DNA of 64,000 bases, taken from positions 62,001-126,000 of the forward strand of contig JAHBMJ010000146.1 of the NCBI GenBank assembly GCA_018398765.1, given 5' to 3'. Positions within the stretch are counted from its first letter, which is position 1. Every line of letters begins with the position of its first letter. Source of the DNA: Chromera velia (lineage: Eukaryota > Sar > Chromeraceae). Shown here in pieces: positions 7,071 to 17,231 of this stretch. Both the position numbers and the translations under genes were made by a program. The notes under the pieces are model-generated. The model made no database searches and was not told where the DNA came from. It saw only the letters and a list, made by a program, of their open reading frames with translations.

Positions 7071-8666
7071 ATGAGATCGCTTGAAATGAGCCGCCACCCG
7101 TTTGTCGGAGGGTTTCTGGCTGCCTGCATGTTCGCCGGTTCGGTTCCGGCGGCATTCGCCCAGGACGATGCCCTGCTGGTCAATGCTGCGGTCGCGCCCA
7201 GCACGCTCGATCCCGCCTGGGCCTGCGGCATCGAGGAGATCGCCTATATCCAGAACTTCTACGTTCGGCCGTTCCGGTATGCCGTGACCGAAGGGCGCCA
7301 TGGCGTCAACGAGATCGACTACGGCACCGTGGAGCCCTACCTGGTCGACACCTACGAAGTGAGCGAGGACGGGCTGGTCTACACGCTCGCGCTCAGGGAA
7401 GGCTTTGCCTTTGAAAGCGGCGCGCCGGTCGATGCGGCCGCCTTCAAGTACTCTTTCGAGCGCGTCCTGACGATGGGCGGCTGCGGCGCCTACTTCATCA
7501 CGGACGGCTTCCTCGATCCGGTCATCATCGAGTCCATCGAGACGCCGGACGACTACACCGTTGTCATCACGCTCAACAAACCCAATGCCAGCATGCCGAT
7601 CGTCTGGGCGACACCGGCCAGTTCGATCGTCGATCCGGCCGTCGTCGAGGCCAATGGCGGTGTGGCGGCCGGCCAGCCCAACGAGTTCATGTCCTCCAAC
7701 GTGACGGCCTCGGGCCCGTTCAAGCTGGAAGCCTATACGCCCAACCAGAGCGCCGATCTTGTGGTGAACGAAGCCTATGGCGGCGAGGCGCCGGCCTCGG
7801 ACCGGATCCGCGTCAACTGGATCAGCGCGGCGCCGACACTTCTGCTCCAGGCGCGAACCGCGCAGGCCGACATCACGATGGGCCTGTCGAAGCGCGCGGC
7901 GCGGACGCTCGAGGAAAGCGAGGGCATCCGCGTGCTGCCCTTCAGCGCGCCTTTCGCGCAGCAAATGATACTGCCCAATTCCAAGGAGCCGTGGACCAAC
8001 GTCAAGGTCCGCGAAGCGGTCCATCACGCCGTGCCCTATCAGGATATCCTCGATCGCGTGGCGTTCGGTTATGGCACCCTCTACTACGGCCCGATCATGC
8101 CGAGCCTGCCCGGCTTCAACGCCGAGATCAGCCAGCCCGTGCCGTTCGACCTCGAGCGCGCCAAGGCGCTGATGGAGGAAAGCGGCCTCGACCTTCCCGT
8201 CGATGTCGAGGTCATGATCCAGGAAGGCGACCCGACACAGCAGCAGCTTGCGACGATCCTGCAGAGCACCTGGCGCGAGATCGGCATCAACCTGTCCATC
8301 AAGGTCGCTCCCGCAGCCGAATTCCAGGAGCTCTCGCAGGGCCACAAGGTGCAGTCGCTGATGCGCCTGAACGGCCCCGGCGTGTTCGAGGTGGGTTATC
8401 TGTGGGGCTATGATGTTCTGTGCGACGTCGTGCACAACCTGACCGAGGTATGCATTCCCGAAGTCGATGAACTGACGGCGGAATTGCGACGCACCACCGA
8501 TGCCGATGAACGCCAGCGCATCATGGACGAAGCGGTCGAACTGTGGCGCGCGGCCTATCCGAAGATCCTCTTCTTCGAGGACCAGCCCGTGATCGTGCTC
8601 AGCGACGCCGTGACCTCCTACACCTACGGGCCCATCCCCGAGTTCCGCGACTGGGCCGCCAACTGA
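7071..8666 (+). CDS. Dipeptide/oligopeptide-type ABC transporter substrate-binding protein
   Basis: Periplasmic SBP_bac_5-family binding protein of 531 residues and first gene of the rightward operon. The ATG at 7071 follows a strong GGAGGAGG sequence. A signal peptide is visible (charged start, hydrophobic FVGGFLAACMFAG, AFA then QDD). The mature part shows the family pattern of PSTLDPAWACG near the start, VEPYLVDTYEVSEDG, and VREAVHHAVPYQDIL in the middle. The other importer subunits are encoded after hyuB, so the ligand is probably the HyuAB substrate or a precursor: a small amide, hydantoin, oxoproline-containing peptide or peptide-like compound. Ligand identity is inference. Confidence 0.92.
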   Translation: MRSLEMSRHPFVGGFLAACMFAGSVPAAFAQDDALLVNAAVAPSTLDPAWACGIEEIAYIQNFYVRPFRYAVTEGRHGVNEIDYGTVEPYLVDTYEVSEDGLVYTLALREGFAFESGAPVDAAAFKYSFERVLTMGGCGAYFITDGFLDPVIIESIETPDDYTVVITLNKPNASMPIVWATPASSIVDPAVVEANGGVAAGQPNEFMSSNVTASGPFKLEAYTPNQSADLVVNEAYGGEAPASDRIRVNWISAAPTLLLQARTAQADITMGLSKRAARTLEESEGIRVLPFSAPFAQQMILPNSKEPWTNVKVREAVHHAVPYQDILDRVAFGYGTLYYGPIMPSLPGFNAEISQPVPFDLERAKALMEESGLDLPVDVEVMIQEGDPTQQQLATILQSTWREIGINLSIKVAPAAEFQELSQGHKVQSLMRLNGPGVFEVGYLWGYDVLCDVVHNLTEVCIPEVDELTAELRRTTDADERQRIMDEAVELWRAAYPKILFFEDQPVIVLSDAVTSYTYGPIPEFRDWAAN

Positions 8667-8677
8667 GGCCCGACGTC

Positions 8678-8709
8678 GGCGCGGGCGGCTCCTCCCTGCC
8701 GTCCGCGCC
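8678..8709 (+). repeat. Stable intergenic hairpin between binding-protein gene and hyuA
   Basis: GGCGCGGGCGGC (8678-8689) pairs with GCCGTCCGCGCC (8698-8709), 12 base pairs with one G-U, around the loop TCCTCCCT. There is no T-run, so it is not a normal terminator. Hairpins after binding-protein genes often protect the upstream message or lower downstream expression. Confidence 0.5.
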
Positions 8710-8778
8710 TTCCTCTCCGGCCGGGCGTCATCGCGCGCGCCCGGCAAGGCTCGAACAAGACCAAGCGAAAGGCAGACC

Positions 8779-10797
8779 ATGGCAACCCGCATCGGGGTCG
8801 ATATCGGCGGCACCTTCACCGATCTTGTCTATTTCGATGAAGCGCAGGGTCGGTCCTTTGTCGGAAAGGTGCCCACCGTCCCCCACGCGCCCGAAGAGGG
8901 CGTCATCGATGCGATCACGCGGCATGTGCCGCGGTCGGTGATCGCTGATGCGCGCTTTTTCCTGCACGGGACAACGGTGGGGCTCAACGCCCTGCTGGAG
9001 CGGCGCGGCGCCAGGATCGGCCTGATCGCGACCGAGGGCTTCCGCGATGTCTTGGAGATCCGACGCGGCGACCGTGCCGAGATGTACAACCTGTTCTGGC
9101 GCCAGACACAGCCGCTCGTGCCACGCCGGCTCCGGCTCGAGGTCGGCGGCCGGATCATGGCCGATGGCAGCGAGCGGGAGCCTGTCGATCCCCGGTCGGT
9201 CGAGGCCGCCGCACAGGCGTTCATGGATGAAGGCGTCGACAGCGTGGCCGTCAGTCTGATCAACGCCTACGCCAATCCGGCCCACGAACTGGAAGTCGAG
9301 CGCCTGATGCGCGAGGCCGGCTTCACGGGCGGCATCTCGCTGTCGCACCGGATCTCGCGCGAATACCGCGAATATGAGCGGACCAGCACCACGGCCATCG
9401 ATGCGTTCGTCCGGGCGCGCATGTCGAGCTATCTGCGTCGCCTCGAAGGCCGGCTGCAGGCGCTCGGCTTTGCCGGGACGTGCCTGATCACCCGGTCGGG
9501 CAGCGGCTCGATGAGCTTCGCGGAAGCCGAGGACCGACCCTTCGAGACGATCATGTCCGGCCCGGTCGGCGGAGCCCAGGGCGCCGGCGAGATCGCCAAG
9601 GCGCTCGATATCGACACGCTGATCACGGCCGATGTGGGCGGCACGAGCTTCGACACCGCGCTGATCCTGAACGGCCAGCCGCAGGTGCTCTATGAAGGCA
9701 TGATCGACAACATGCCGATACAGACGTCCTGGGTCGACGTGCGGTCCATCGGCTCGGGCGGTGGCTCGATTGCCCATGTCGATGCCGGCAAGCTGATGCG
9801 GGTCGGTCCGAAAAGCGCGGGCGCAAGCCCCGGGCCGGCGGCCTATGGCAAGGGTGGCGTCGAACCGACCACGACCGATGCGGCCGCGTATCTGGGCATG
9901 CTCGGGCCCGGCGATCTGGCGTCGGGCATTCATCTCGATCTGGGCAGGGCGGAAGCGGCGATTGCGCCCGTCGCCGAAGCGATCGGCAAGGATGTCGAGC
10001 ATACCGCATCGGGCATCATGCGCATATCCAGCGCGGCCATGGCCAACGCCATCCGCGAAATATCGGTCGATCAGGGCCTCGATCCGCGCGGCATGACCCT
10101 TTTGCCCTTCGGCGGAGCGGGTCCGCTCATGGCGTGCCTTCTGGCCGACGAACTGGCCATGCGCCGCATCGTCGTGCCGCCGTTCGCGGGCAATTTCTCC
10201 GCATGGGGCCTGCTGGGCGCGGACATGGTGCAATCGGCCGCGCTGACGCGGATCATGGATTTCGTGCCGGCCAGCCTGCCGGCAATCGACGCGGTGATCG
10301 GCGAACTGTTCGAAACGATCGAGGGGCGCAGCGTCGGCCAGGCGGCCGATGCGGTTCGGTCGGTGCGCCTCGATCTGCGCTACAAGGGACAGGAGCACTG
10401 GCTGACCGTCGAGGCGGGGCTCGCCGGAACGGCGATCGCCGAACCGGTCGAGGCGATCCGCGCCAGGTTCGTCGACGACTATATCCAGACCTTCGGCAAG
10501 ACCATGAACGAGACCGTCGAACTGGTCTCGGTGCGCGCCAGCAAGACGCTGCCACTGCCGCGGCGCGACATCGGCGAAAAGCCGGACGCGATGCCCGGCA
10601 CCGAACGCCGACCCCTGTCGGCCTATTCGTTCGCCCGTCAACGACGCGTTCCTTTCCGTATCGTCGAGCGCGAGGCCATCGTCGAACCGGTCGCGGGGCC
10701 GGCGATCATCATAGAGGCGACGACGACGACCTATCTGGACGCTGACTGGACCGCCCGCATGGGCGCCATCGGCGAAATGATTCTCGAACGGGATTGA
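8779..10797 (+). CDS. hyuA: Hydantoinase/oxoprolinase family protein, subunit A
   Basis: HyuA-type subunit of 672 residues. The N-terminal GVDIGGTFTDLV (6-17) and the second phosphate-binding motif DVGGTSFDTALI are the actin-like ATP sites of the hydantoinase A family. HGTTVGLNALLERRGARIGL and GSGGGSIAHVD are also diagnostic. With HyuB it forms an ATP-dependent enzyme that opens a five-membered cyclic amide (5-oxoproline or N-methylhydantoin); acetone carboxylase is a related third possibility. Four bases separate it from hyuB. Its place inside a dipeptide-type importer operon supports use of an imported cyclic amide, though which one is not decidable here. Confidence 0.93.
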   Translation: MATRIGVDIGGTFTDLVYFDEAQGRSFVGKVPTVPHAPEEGVIDAITRHVPRSVIADARFFLHGTTVGLNALLERRGARIGLIATEGFRDVLEIRRGDRAEMYNLFWRQTQPLVPRRLRLEVGGRIMADGSEREPVDPRSVEAAAQAFMDEGVDSVAVSLINAYANPAHELEVERLMREAGFTGGISLSHRISREYREYERTSTTAIDAFVRARMSSYLRRLEGRLQALGFAGTCLITRSGSGSMSFAEAEDRPFETIMSGPVGGAQGAGEIAKALDIDTLITADVGGTSFDTALILNGQPQVLYEGMIDNMPIQTSWVDVRSIGSGGGSIAHVDAGKLMRVGPKSAGASPGPAAYGKGGVEPTTTDAAAYLGMLGPGDLASGIHLDLGRAEAAIAPVAEAIGKDVEHTASGIMRISSAAMANAIREISVDQGLDPRGMTLLPFGGAGPLMACLLADELAMRRIVVPPFAGNFSAWGLLGADMVQSAALTRIMDFVPASLPAIDAVIGELFETIEGRSVGQAADAVRSVRLDLRYKGQEHWLTVEAGLAGTAIAEPVEAIRARFVDDYIQTFGKTMNETVELVSVRASKTLPLPRRDIGEKPDAMPGTERRPLSAYSFARQRRVPFRIVEREAIVEPVAGPAIIIEATTTTYLDADWTARMGAIGEMILERD

Positions 10798-10801
10798 GCT
10801 C

Positions 10802-12523
10802 ATGACCCTTAAGGAACCCGTCGTTCACAAGGCAGGCCGCTTCGACAAGGTCGCTGTCGGCGATGTCGACCCGATCACGACCGAAGTCGTGCGACACGCG
10901 CTCAATTCGGCCGCCAACCAAATGAAGCGGGCGCTGGTGCGCACCGCGTTCTCGCCCATCATCTACGAGGTGCTCGACTTCGCGGTCGCCATCTATGACG
11001 ACAAGGTGCGGCTGCTGGCCCAGGCGCCGAGCCTGCCTTTGTTTATGGGAACGCTCAACTTCTGCATCGCCGAAGCGGTCCGCAACGCCGGCGGGCCCGA
11101 GGCGCTCGCGCCGGGCGATGCGCTCATCTACAACTGGCCATTCGGGACGGGATCGCATCCGCAGGACGTCGCGATCATCATGCCCGTCTTCCATGACGAT
11201 GACGAACTGATCGGCTACACCGCGATCAAGGGCCATTGGCTGGATATTGCGGCCAAGGACCCCTACTGCACCGACACGACCGACGTTTTTCAGGAAGGCA
11301 CGATCTTCCCTGGCGTGAAGATCTACAAGCGCGGCGAGCTCAACGACGACATCTTCCGAATGGTGCTCGCCAATTCGCGCGTGCCCGACATGGTGCGCGG
11401 AGATCTCGACGCCCAGGTGACCGGCTGCCGCGTCGGCGCGCGCGGTTTCAAAGAGGTGGTCGAGCGGTTCGGTCTCGAGACCTGTCGCGCCGCGGTCGAG
11501 AACATGTTCGACCACGGCGAAGCCATCGTGCGCAGCTATTTCGACAGGATTCCCGACGGCCGCTATGTCGGTCATGGGGAAATGGACGATGACGGCATTT
11601 CCGATGCATCGATCCCTTTCGAAGTGGCGCTCGAAATCTCCGGGTCCGATGTCCGGATCGATTTCTCGGCCGCGCCCGAGGCGCGCGAGGGGCCGGTCAA
11701 TTCGCCGCTGCCGTCGACGATCTCGGCGAGCCGCGTGGCGATCACCATGCTGGCCGGGTACGGCGAAGCGCCCCATGAAGGCCATTTCCGTCCCATCGAG
11801 GTCGTCACCCGACCCGGGTCGATGTTCGACCCGCTGCCGCCGGCGCCGAGCTTTCTTTACGCGTGGCCGGCGCTGCAGGCGATCGAGGTGATCTACAACG
11901 CCATCGCCAAGGCATTGCCGGAAGCGGTGCCGGCGCAAAGTGGCGGCTGTATCGGCTCGGTCGTCTGGTGGGGCACCCGCGCGGCAACCGGCGAAGCCTG
12001 GGCCGATGGCGCGCCACACCCGATGGGGCAGGGCGCCTGGCACGATGGCGACGGCGGCACGATGCTGCACATCTCGGAGTCGGCCACCCGGTTCACGCCC
12101 GTCGAGGTCTGGGAACAGCGCAACCCCTGGCTCGTACAGCGCATGGCCCTGGCGACGGATTCGGGCGGCGCCGGGCGGCATCGCGGGGGTGCAGGGATCG
12201 ATTTCGAGTTCCGGATGCTCGAGGACACCTACATCACCTCGATCTTCGAGCGCAGCAAGAACGCGCCCTGGGGGCTCGAGGGCGGCCGGGAAGGGCGGCC
12301 CAACAATGCGATCGTCATCATGCCGGACGGCACCGAACACCGCGTCGCCAAGGCCACGCGGTTCCTCGTACCCAAGGATGGTGTCGTCAGGTTGATGACC
12401 GGTGGTGGCGGCGGCTACGGCGCTCCGTCCGAGCGCCCTGCCGAGCGCGTTCACACCGATCTCGACGACGGTTACATTTCCGACGCGTTCGCCCGCACCC
12501 ACTATCCCCATGCATTCGACTGA
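10802..12523 (+). CDS. hyuB: Hydantoinase/oxoprolinase family protein, subunit B
   Basis: HyuB-type partner, 573 residues, cytoplasmic. It begins with the family signature VGDVDPITTEVVRHAL, then MKRALVRTAFSPIIYEVLDF and AIYDDKVRLLAQAPSLPLFM. The conserved metal-region segment GDALIYNWPFGTGSHPQDV and the late GGAGRHRGGAGIDFEF with a glycine-rich TGGGGGYG end are all present, so the protein is complete. Domain order and length match stand-alone HyuB rather than the fused eukaryotic 5-oxoprolinase. Functional pairing with HyuA is certain from context; the substrate is not. Confidence 0.93.
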   Translation: MTLKEPVVHKAGRFDKVAVGDVDPITTEVVRHALNSAANQMKRALVRTAFSPIIYEVLDFAVAIYDDKVRLLAQAPSLPLFMGTLNFCIAEAVRNAGGPEALAPGDALIYNWPFGTGSHPQDVAIIMPVFHDDDELIGYTAIKGHWLDIAAKDPYCTDTTDVFQEGTIFPGVKIYKRGELNDDIFRMVLANSRVPDMVRGDLDAQVTGCRVGARGFKEVVERFGLETCRAAVENMFDHGEAIVRSYFDRIPDGRYVGHGEMDDDGISDASIPFEVALEISGSDVRIDFSAAPEAREGPVNSPLPSTISASRVAITMLAGYGEAPHEGHFRPIEVVTRPGSMFDPLPPAPSFLYAWPALQAIEVIYNAIAKALPEAVPAQSGGCIGSVVWWGTRAATGEAWADGAPHPMGQGAWHDGDGGTMLHISESATRFTPVEVWEQRNPWLVQRMALATDSGGAGRHRGGAGIDFEFRMLEDTYITSIFERSKNAPWGLEGGREGRPNNAIVIMPDGTEHRVAKATRFLVPKDGVVRLMTGGGGGYGAPSERPAERVHTDLDDGYISDAFARTHYPHAFD

Positions 12524-12574
12524 CGCGCGCTTGCTCTCGATGACAGACCGCATCCACCCGACTGGCCGGACGCC

Positions 12575-13417
12575 GTGAGACAGGCGCTGACGATCATTTC
12601 CCGGGACGCCGAGCTGGCCGTTGGCGTGGGGGTCTTCACGCTGATCACCGCCATGGCGGCGTTCGGCTGGCTGCTCTGGCCGGTCGATCCCCTGCAGGTC
12701 GATGTGCTCGATTCGCTCGCCCCGCCAAGCCTTGCCCATCCCATGGGGACCGACGATGTCGGCCGTGACGTGCTGGCGCGCTTCATCCGCGGCGCACAGG
12801 TTTCCATGCTGGTCGCTTTGGCGGTCACCATACTCGGAACGCTCATCGGCGGCTTTCTGGGGCTGCTTGCGGGGCTTTGGGGCGGGTTCTTCGACACGAT
12901 CGTCTCGCGGATCATGGATGCGATCCTTGCCTTTCCGCCGCTGATCTTCGCCATGGCCGTTGCGATCGGTCTGGGCCCGGGGATCACCTCGGCCGTGATC
13001 GGCGTGGTGCTGGCGTCGATCCCCTGGTATTTCCGACTGCTGCGCAGCGAGGTGCTGCGCATCCGCACGCTGATGTATGTCGATTCCGCGCGCGCGCTGG
13101 GTGCCTCCAGCTTCCGTCTGATCCGCCGGCACATCCTGCCGCAGACGACCTCGACCATCCTGATCCAGGCATCGTCCGTGTTCAGCTTTTCGATCCTGAC
13201 GCTGGCCGCGCTGGGATTTGTCGGGCTCGGCGTCCAGCCGCCCGTGCCGGAATGGGGCACGATGATCACCGAAGGCCTTGCTTTCGCGCTCACCGGTCAG
13301 TGGTGGCTGGGCTTCTTCCCGGGCCTCGGCATCTTTCTTCTCGCCGTGTCGGCCAATCTCATCGCCGACCGGCTGCGCGACATCTATGACCCCAAATCAG
13401 CGGTCGGGGCGGGCTGA
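12575..13417 (+). CDS. Dipeptide-type ABC transporter permease (DppC-like)
   Basis: Inner-membrane permease of 280 residues starting with GTG. It has an N-terminal transmembrane helix, the typical HPMGTDDVGRDVLARFIRGA segment after the first loop, and an EAA loop VDSARALGASSFRLIRRHIL that docks on the ATPase. Residues near the end (FLLAVSANLIADRLRDIYDP) are the usual DppC terminus. It precedes its DppB-like partner, the reverse of the common B-C order. The gap after hyuB is 51 bases and includes a 12-codon frame ending in a GTGA overlap with this start. Confidence 0.92.
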   Translation: MRQALTIISRDAELAVGVGVFTLITAMAAFGWLLWPVDPLQVDVLDSLAPPSLAHPMGTDDVGRDVLARFIRGAQVSMLVALAVTILGTLIGGFLGLLAGLWGGFFDTIVSRIMDAILAFPPLIFAMAVAIGLGPGITSAVIGVVLASIPWYFRLLRSEVLRIRTLMYVDSARALGASSFRLIRRHILPQTTSTILIQASSVFSFSILTLAALGFVGLGVQPPVPEWGTMITEGLAFALTGQWWLGFFPGLGIFLLAVSANLIADRLRDIYDPKSAVGAG

Positions 13418-13419
13418 GC

Positions 13420-14421
13420 ATGGTTCGTTTTCTTTCCGAGCGCATCGCCTCTGCCGCGCTGACCGTCGTGGGCGCCTCGCTCGTCGCCTTCATCATCCTG
13501 CGCGCCGTGCCGACCAATCCCGCGCGGCTGATCGCGGGCCCCTTCGCATCCGACGATGTGATCGCCGAGGTCGAACGGGCGCTCGGCCTCGATAAGCCGA
13601 TCTATGCCCAATATGCCGACTACCTCATCGGCTTTCTGTCCGGCGACTGGGGCTTTTCCTACAGCACCGGCCAGCCGGTCTACTCACTCATCGCCGAGCG
13701 CTTTCCCGCCAGCGCCGAACTGGCCCTGTACGCCTTCCTGTTCGCGTTCGTCGGTGCCGTGCTGATGACGGTTCTGGTCAGCTTCACGCGTTCGCGCTGG
13801 CTCGACCGGTTCCTGCGCATCTTCGCGTTCGTGAATATCGGCATTCCGCCGTTCTGGGTGTCGCTGTTGTTCCTGATGCTCTTCTTCGAGCAACTCGGCT
13901 GGTTTCCGGGGCCGGTGGGGCGGGGTCCTGCGCCACTGGAGGCTGTCACCGGTTTCTACACGCTCGACTATCTGCTTGCCGGCGACGTGGGCGGCTTCTG
14001 GACGGCGCTGCGTCACCTGGCGCTTCCCGCCTTCGCCCTTGCGCTCGCGCCGATGGGATTTCTGATCAGGCTGCTGCGCGCCAATCTGCTTGACGTGACG
14101 CACGAGCCTTTCGTGACGGTTCTGCACAGCAAGGGTGTCGCGCCCCTGTCGGTGCACTTCCGGCACATTCTGCCCAACGCGTTCCTGCCCACATTGACCG
14201 CCGGGGGGCTGATCCTCGCCCAGCTTCTGGGCGGCAGCGTGCTGGTCGAGCGCATCTTCGTCTGGCCCGGCGTCGGGACGCTCGTGATCGACGGGATCCT
14301 TCGTCAGGACTATGCGGTGGTTCAGGCCTTCATCATGCTCAGCGCCTTCATCTATATCGGCGTCAACCTGTTGGTCGACATCGCCTACGGCTATGTCGAT
14401 CCGCGCGTGCGGCGGAGTTGA
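13420..14421 (+). CDS. Dipeptide-type ABC transporter permease (DppB-like)
   Basis: Inner-membrane permease, 333 residues, beginning two bases after the DppC-like stop. It shows the DppB hallmarks: a first helix followed by a periplasmic loop with [33 protein letters not shown], the ATPase-contact loop with [20 protein letters not shown], and an end reading [10 protein letters not shown]. Together with the DppC-like protein it forms the membrane channel of the importer that shares this operon with HyuAB. Confidence 0.93.
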   Translation: MVRFLSERIASAALTVVGASLVAFIILRAVPTNPARLIAGPFASDDVIAEVERALGLDKPIYAQYADYLIGFLSGDWGFSYSTGQPVYSLIAERFPASAELALYAFLFAFVGAVLMTVLVSFTRSRWLDRFLRIFAFVNIGIPPFWVSLLFLMLFFEQLGWFPGPVGRGPAPLEAVTGFYTLDYLLAGDVGGFWTALRHLALPAFALALAPMGFLIRLLRANLLDVTHEPFVTVLHSKGVAPLSVHFRHILPNAFLPTLTAGGLILAQLLGGSVLVERIFVWPGVGTLVIDGILRQDYAVVQAFIMLSAFIYIGVNLLVDIAYGYVDPRVRRS

Positions 14422-14423
14422 CC

Positions 14424-14897
14424 ATGAACGGACCGCTGCTCGAGGTCACCGGCCTCAGAACCTCCTTTTCGACGCCGCGCGGCCGCGTACGGAGCGTCGA
14501 CGACGTCTCCTTCACGCTCGGACCGGGCGAGACCCTCGGCGTCGTCGGCGAGTCCGGTTCGGGCAAGTCGGTGACCAGCCTGTCGATCATGCGTCTGGTC
14601 GAACGCGGGGGCGGGCAGATCGACGGCGGCACCATCCGCCTGCGGCGCGGGGACGGCAGCCGCGTAGACCTGCAGTCGCTCAGCGACCGGCGCATGCGCG
14701 CCATTCGGGGCAATGACATCGCCATGGTGTTTCAGGAGCCGATGACCAGCCTTGATCCGGTCTGGACCGTCGGCGACCAGATCGGCGAGGCGGTGCGTCT
14801 TCATCAGGGCCTGACGCGTCGTCAGGCGCGCGCGCGGGCGATCGAGATGCTGCGTCTTGTCGGAATCCCCGATCCGGTGTCCCGAGCAGACGACTAT

Positions 14898-14929
<32 letters not shown>

Positions 14930-15431
14930 TGTCATGATCGCCATCGCCCTGTCGTGCCGGCCGGCATTGCTGATCGCAGACGAACCGACGACGGCGCTTG
15001 ACGTGACCGTGCAGGCGCAGATCCTCGAACTGATCAAGTCGCTGCAGGACGAGATCGGCATGTCGGTGCTGTTCATCACGCACGATCTGGGCGTGGTCGC
15101 CGAGATCGCCGACCGCGTGGCGGTGATGTATGCCGGCCAGATCGTCGAGGAAGCGCCGGTGCGCGAGATCTTCGCGCGGCCAGCCCATCCTTACACGCTC
15201 GGCCTGCAGCAATCGATCCCCGGCTCGCCGGTCAGCGGCGCCGTGAACGGCAGGCTCAAGACGATCGGCGGCACCCCGCCCGATCCTCTCTCGGTCCCGA
15301 CCGGTTGCCGCTTTGCGCCGCGCTGTCCTTTGGCCGAACCCGCATGCCGCGAGGACGGGGTCGCATTGGCCGAGGTGGGCGAATCGCACCGCGCCCGATG
15401 CCTTCGCTGGCGGGAGGTGCGGTCCCAATGA
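14424..15431 (+). CDS. Dipeptide-type ABC transporter ATP-binding protein (DppD-like)
   Basis: ATPase of 335 residues. The ATG at 14424 follows the permease stop by two bases and is preferred to a TTG two codons upstream. Motifs are Walker [10 protein letters not shown]-loop [12 protein letters not shown], signature MSGGMRQR, Walker [13 protein letters not shown] and H-loop THD. A C-terminal oligopeptide-transporter domain contains [15 protein letters not shown], whose cysteines commonly hold an iron-sulphur cluster in this family. Its stop overlaps the next ATG (ATGA), so translation of the two ATPases is coupled. Confidence 0.94.
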
Positions 15432-16459
15432 GCAGTCCGCCAGTCAAATCCGCCGCGCCGTTGCTGGAGGTGCGTGAGCTGACCAAGCGCTTTCCGGTCA
15501 AGGCCGGTTTCGGGCGACCGGTCCGGCACGTGCACGCCGTCGAGAAGGTCAGCTTCTCGATCGCCCCGGGGGAGGTCGTCGGCCTTGTGGGCGAGTCCGG
15601 CTCGGGCAAGACGACCGTCGGCCGCACCATCATGCGCCTGACCGAGCCGACCGAAGGCCAGATCCTGTTCGATGGAACCGACATCGCCCACAAGGGCGCG
15701 CGCGAGATGCTGGCGTTCCGGCGCCGGATCCAGATGGTCTTTCAGGACCCGTTCGCCAGCCTCAACCCGCGCGCCAGAATCGGCGCGCTGATCGCCGAAG
15801 GCATGGAGATCCATCGTATCGGCACCGCCCGCAAACGCGCCGAACGGGTCGCCGAACTGCTCGATCTGGTCGGCCTGCCGCCGGAAGCGGCGGGGCGCTA
15901 TCCGCACGAATTCTCCGGCGGCCAGCGCCAGCGCATCGGGATCGCCCGGGCGCTCGCGGTCTCGCCATCCTTGATCGTCGCCGACGAGCCGGTCTCCGCA
16001 TTGGACGTGTCCGTTCAGGCCCAGGTGCTGAACCTGCTTCAGGACCTGAAGGAACGGCTTGGCCTGACGATCCTGTTCATCGCCCACGATCTGGCCGTCG
16101 TTGAGCATTTCTGCGACCGCGTGATCGTGATGTATCTGGGCCGGATCATGGAAATCGCGCCGCGGCGGCGCCTTTATTCGTCGCCGCAGCATCCCTATAC
16201 CGAGGCGCTCTTGTCCGCCGCACCCGTGCCCGATCCCGACGCGAAGCGTGACCGCATCGTGCTGGAAGGCGACGTACCGAGCCCGATCGATCCGCCAAGC
16301 GGCTGCGTGCTGCGCACGCGCTGCCGGTACGCGCTGCCCGAATGCGCGCGAACCATCCCGGCGCTGCGGGAGGTGGGCCCGGACCATTACAAGGCCTGCA
16401 TCCGCGACGACATCCTGCCTAAGCGGACCCAGCACGGAGGAGAGAAGAATGCTTCTTGA
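15428..16459 (+). CDS. Dipeptide-type ABC transporter ATP-binding protein (DppF-like)
   Basis: Second ATPase of the importer, 343 residues from the ATG at 15428; the open frame extends further upstream, but only inside the previous gene. It shows GESGSGKTT, the Q-loop [16 protein letters not shown], signature [15 protein letters not shown], Walker B and D-loop [11 protein letters not shown], and H-loop AHD. The C-terminal domain has cysteines at [15 protein letters not shown]. It pairs with the DppD-like subunit as the usual heterodimer. The next gene (SDR) starts 11 bases before its stop, so the dehydrogenase belongs to the same transcript. Confidence 0.94.
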   Translation: MSSPPVKSAAPLLEVRELTKRFPVKAGFGRPVRHVHAVEKVSFSIAPGEVVGLVGESGSGKTTVGRTIMRLTEPTEGQILFDGTDIAHKGAREMLAFRRRIQMVFQDPFASLNPRARIGALIAEGMEIHRIGTARKRAERVAELLDLVGLPPEAAGRYPHEFSGGQRQRIGIARALAVSPSLIVADEPVSALDVSVQAQVLNLLQDLKERLGLTILFIAHDLAVVEHFCDRVIVMYLGRIMEIAPRRRLYSSPQHPYTEALLSAAPVPDPDAKRDRIVLEGDVPSPIDPPSGCVLRTRCRYALPECARTIPALREVGPDHYKACIRDDILPKRTQHGGEKNAS

Positions 16460-17231
16460 GAACAAATGCGCCATCGTCACGGGCGGGTCGCGCGGCATCG
16501 GCGCAGGCATCGCTGTCTCGCTTGCCCGTCAGGGCGCCGATGTGGTGATCAACTATTGGGGTGAAACAGACACCGGCTACGGCAAGGACGGCGCGGCGCA
16601 GGCGGTTATCGCCGAGATCGAGCGTCTCGGCCGCTCGGCGATCGCTCTTGAAGGGGATGTGACCGATCCGGCGACCGGCCCGGCGCTGGTCGATGCGGCG
16701 GTCGAGCGTTTCGGCAAAGTCGACATCCTCGCCGCCAATGCGGGCATCTGCCCGTTCCACGGCTTTCTCGACATGCCCGTCGATCTCATGCGCAAGGTGT
16801 TCGGCGTCAACATGGAAGGCGCATTCCTGGTCAGCCAGGCCGTTGCCAACCGGATGGTGGAACAGGGCCACGGCGGCGCGATCATCGCGACTTCGTCGAT
16901 CTCGGCGCTGGTCGGCGGCGAATTCCAGTCGCACTACACGCCGACGAAGGCCGGTGTGCATTCGCTGATGCAGTCGGTCGCGATAGCGCTGGGGCCGCAC
17001 GGGATACGCTGCAACTCGGTGATGCCGGGCGCGATCCTCACCGACATGAACCGCGAAAGCCTGTCGGATCCGGACAAGGATGCCTACTTCCGCAAGCGCA
17101 TCCCCCTTGGACGCTACGGCGAGCCCGGCGACGTCGGCGATGTGGTGGCGTTCCTTGCTTCCGACATGGCCCGGTACGTCACCGGCGCCAGCGTCATCGT
17201 CGATGGCGGGATGTACGTCAATCTTCAGTAG
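16449..17231 (+). CDS. SDR-family NAD(P)-dependent oxidoreductase, third in window
   Basis: A 260-residue short-chain dehydrogenase ending the importer/HyuAB operon, starting inside the end of the DppF-like gene behind GGAGGAG at 16437-16443. Motifs are TGGSRGIG (11-18), the NNAG-equivalent AANAGI, the active-site YTPTK segment and [15 protein letters not shown] at the end. The INYWGETD stretch after the first helices favours NADP or a sugar-dehydrogenase-like branch, but that is weak evidence. In context it may oxidise or reduce a product of the HyuAB reaction. It is not a close copy of the tandem SDRs at 1853-3290. Confidence 0.9.
   Translation: MLLENKCAIVTGGSRGIGAGIAVSLARQGADVVINYWGETDTGYGKDGAAQAVIAEIERLGRSAIALEGDVTDPATGPALVDAAVERFGKVDILAANAGICPFHGFLDMPVDLMRKVFGVNMEGAFLVSQAVANRMVEQGHGGAIIATSSISALVGGEFQSHYTPTKAGVHSLMQSVAIALGPHGIRCNSVMPGAILTDMNRESLSDPDKDAYFRKRIPLGRYGEPGDVGDVVAFLASDMARYVTGASVIVDGGMYVNLQ

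Noticed and set aside
12540-12578. Twelve-codon frame ending in a GTGA overlap with the DppC-like start
   Set aside because: It could be a coupling mini-gene, but it lacks a ribosome-binding site and a frame this short is expected by chance.
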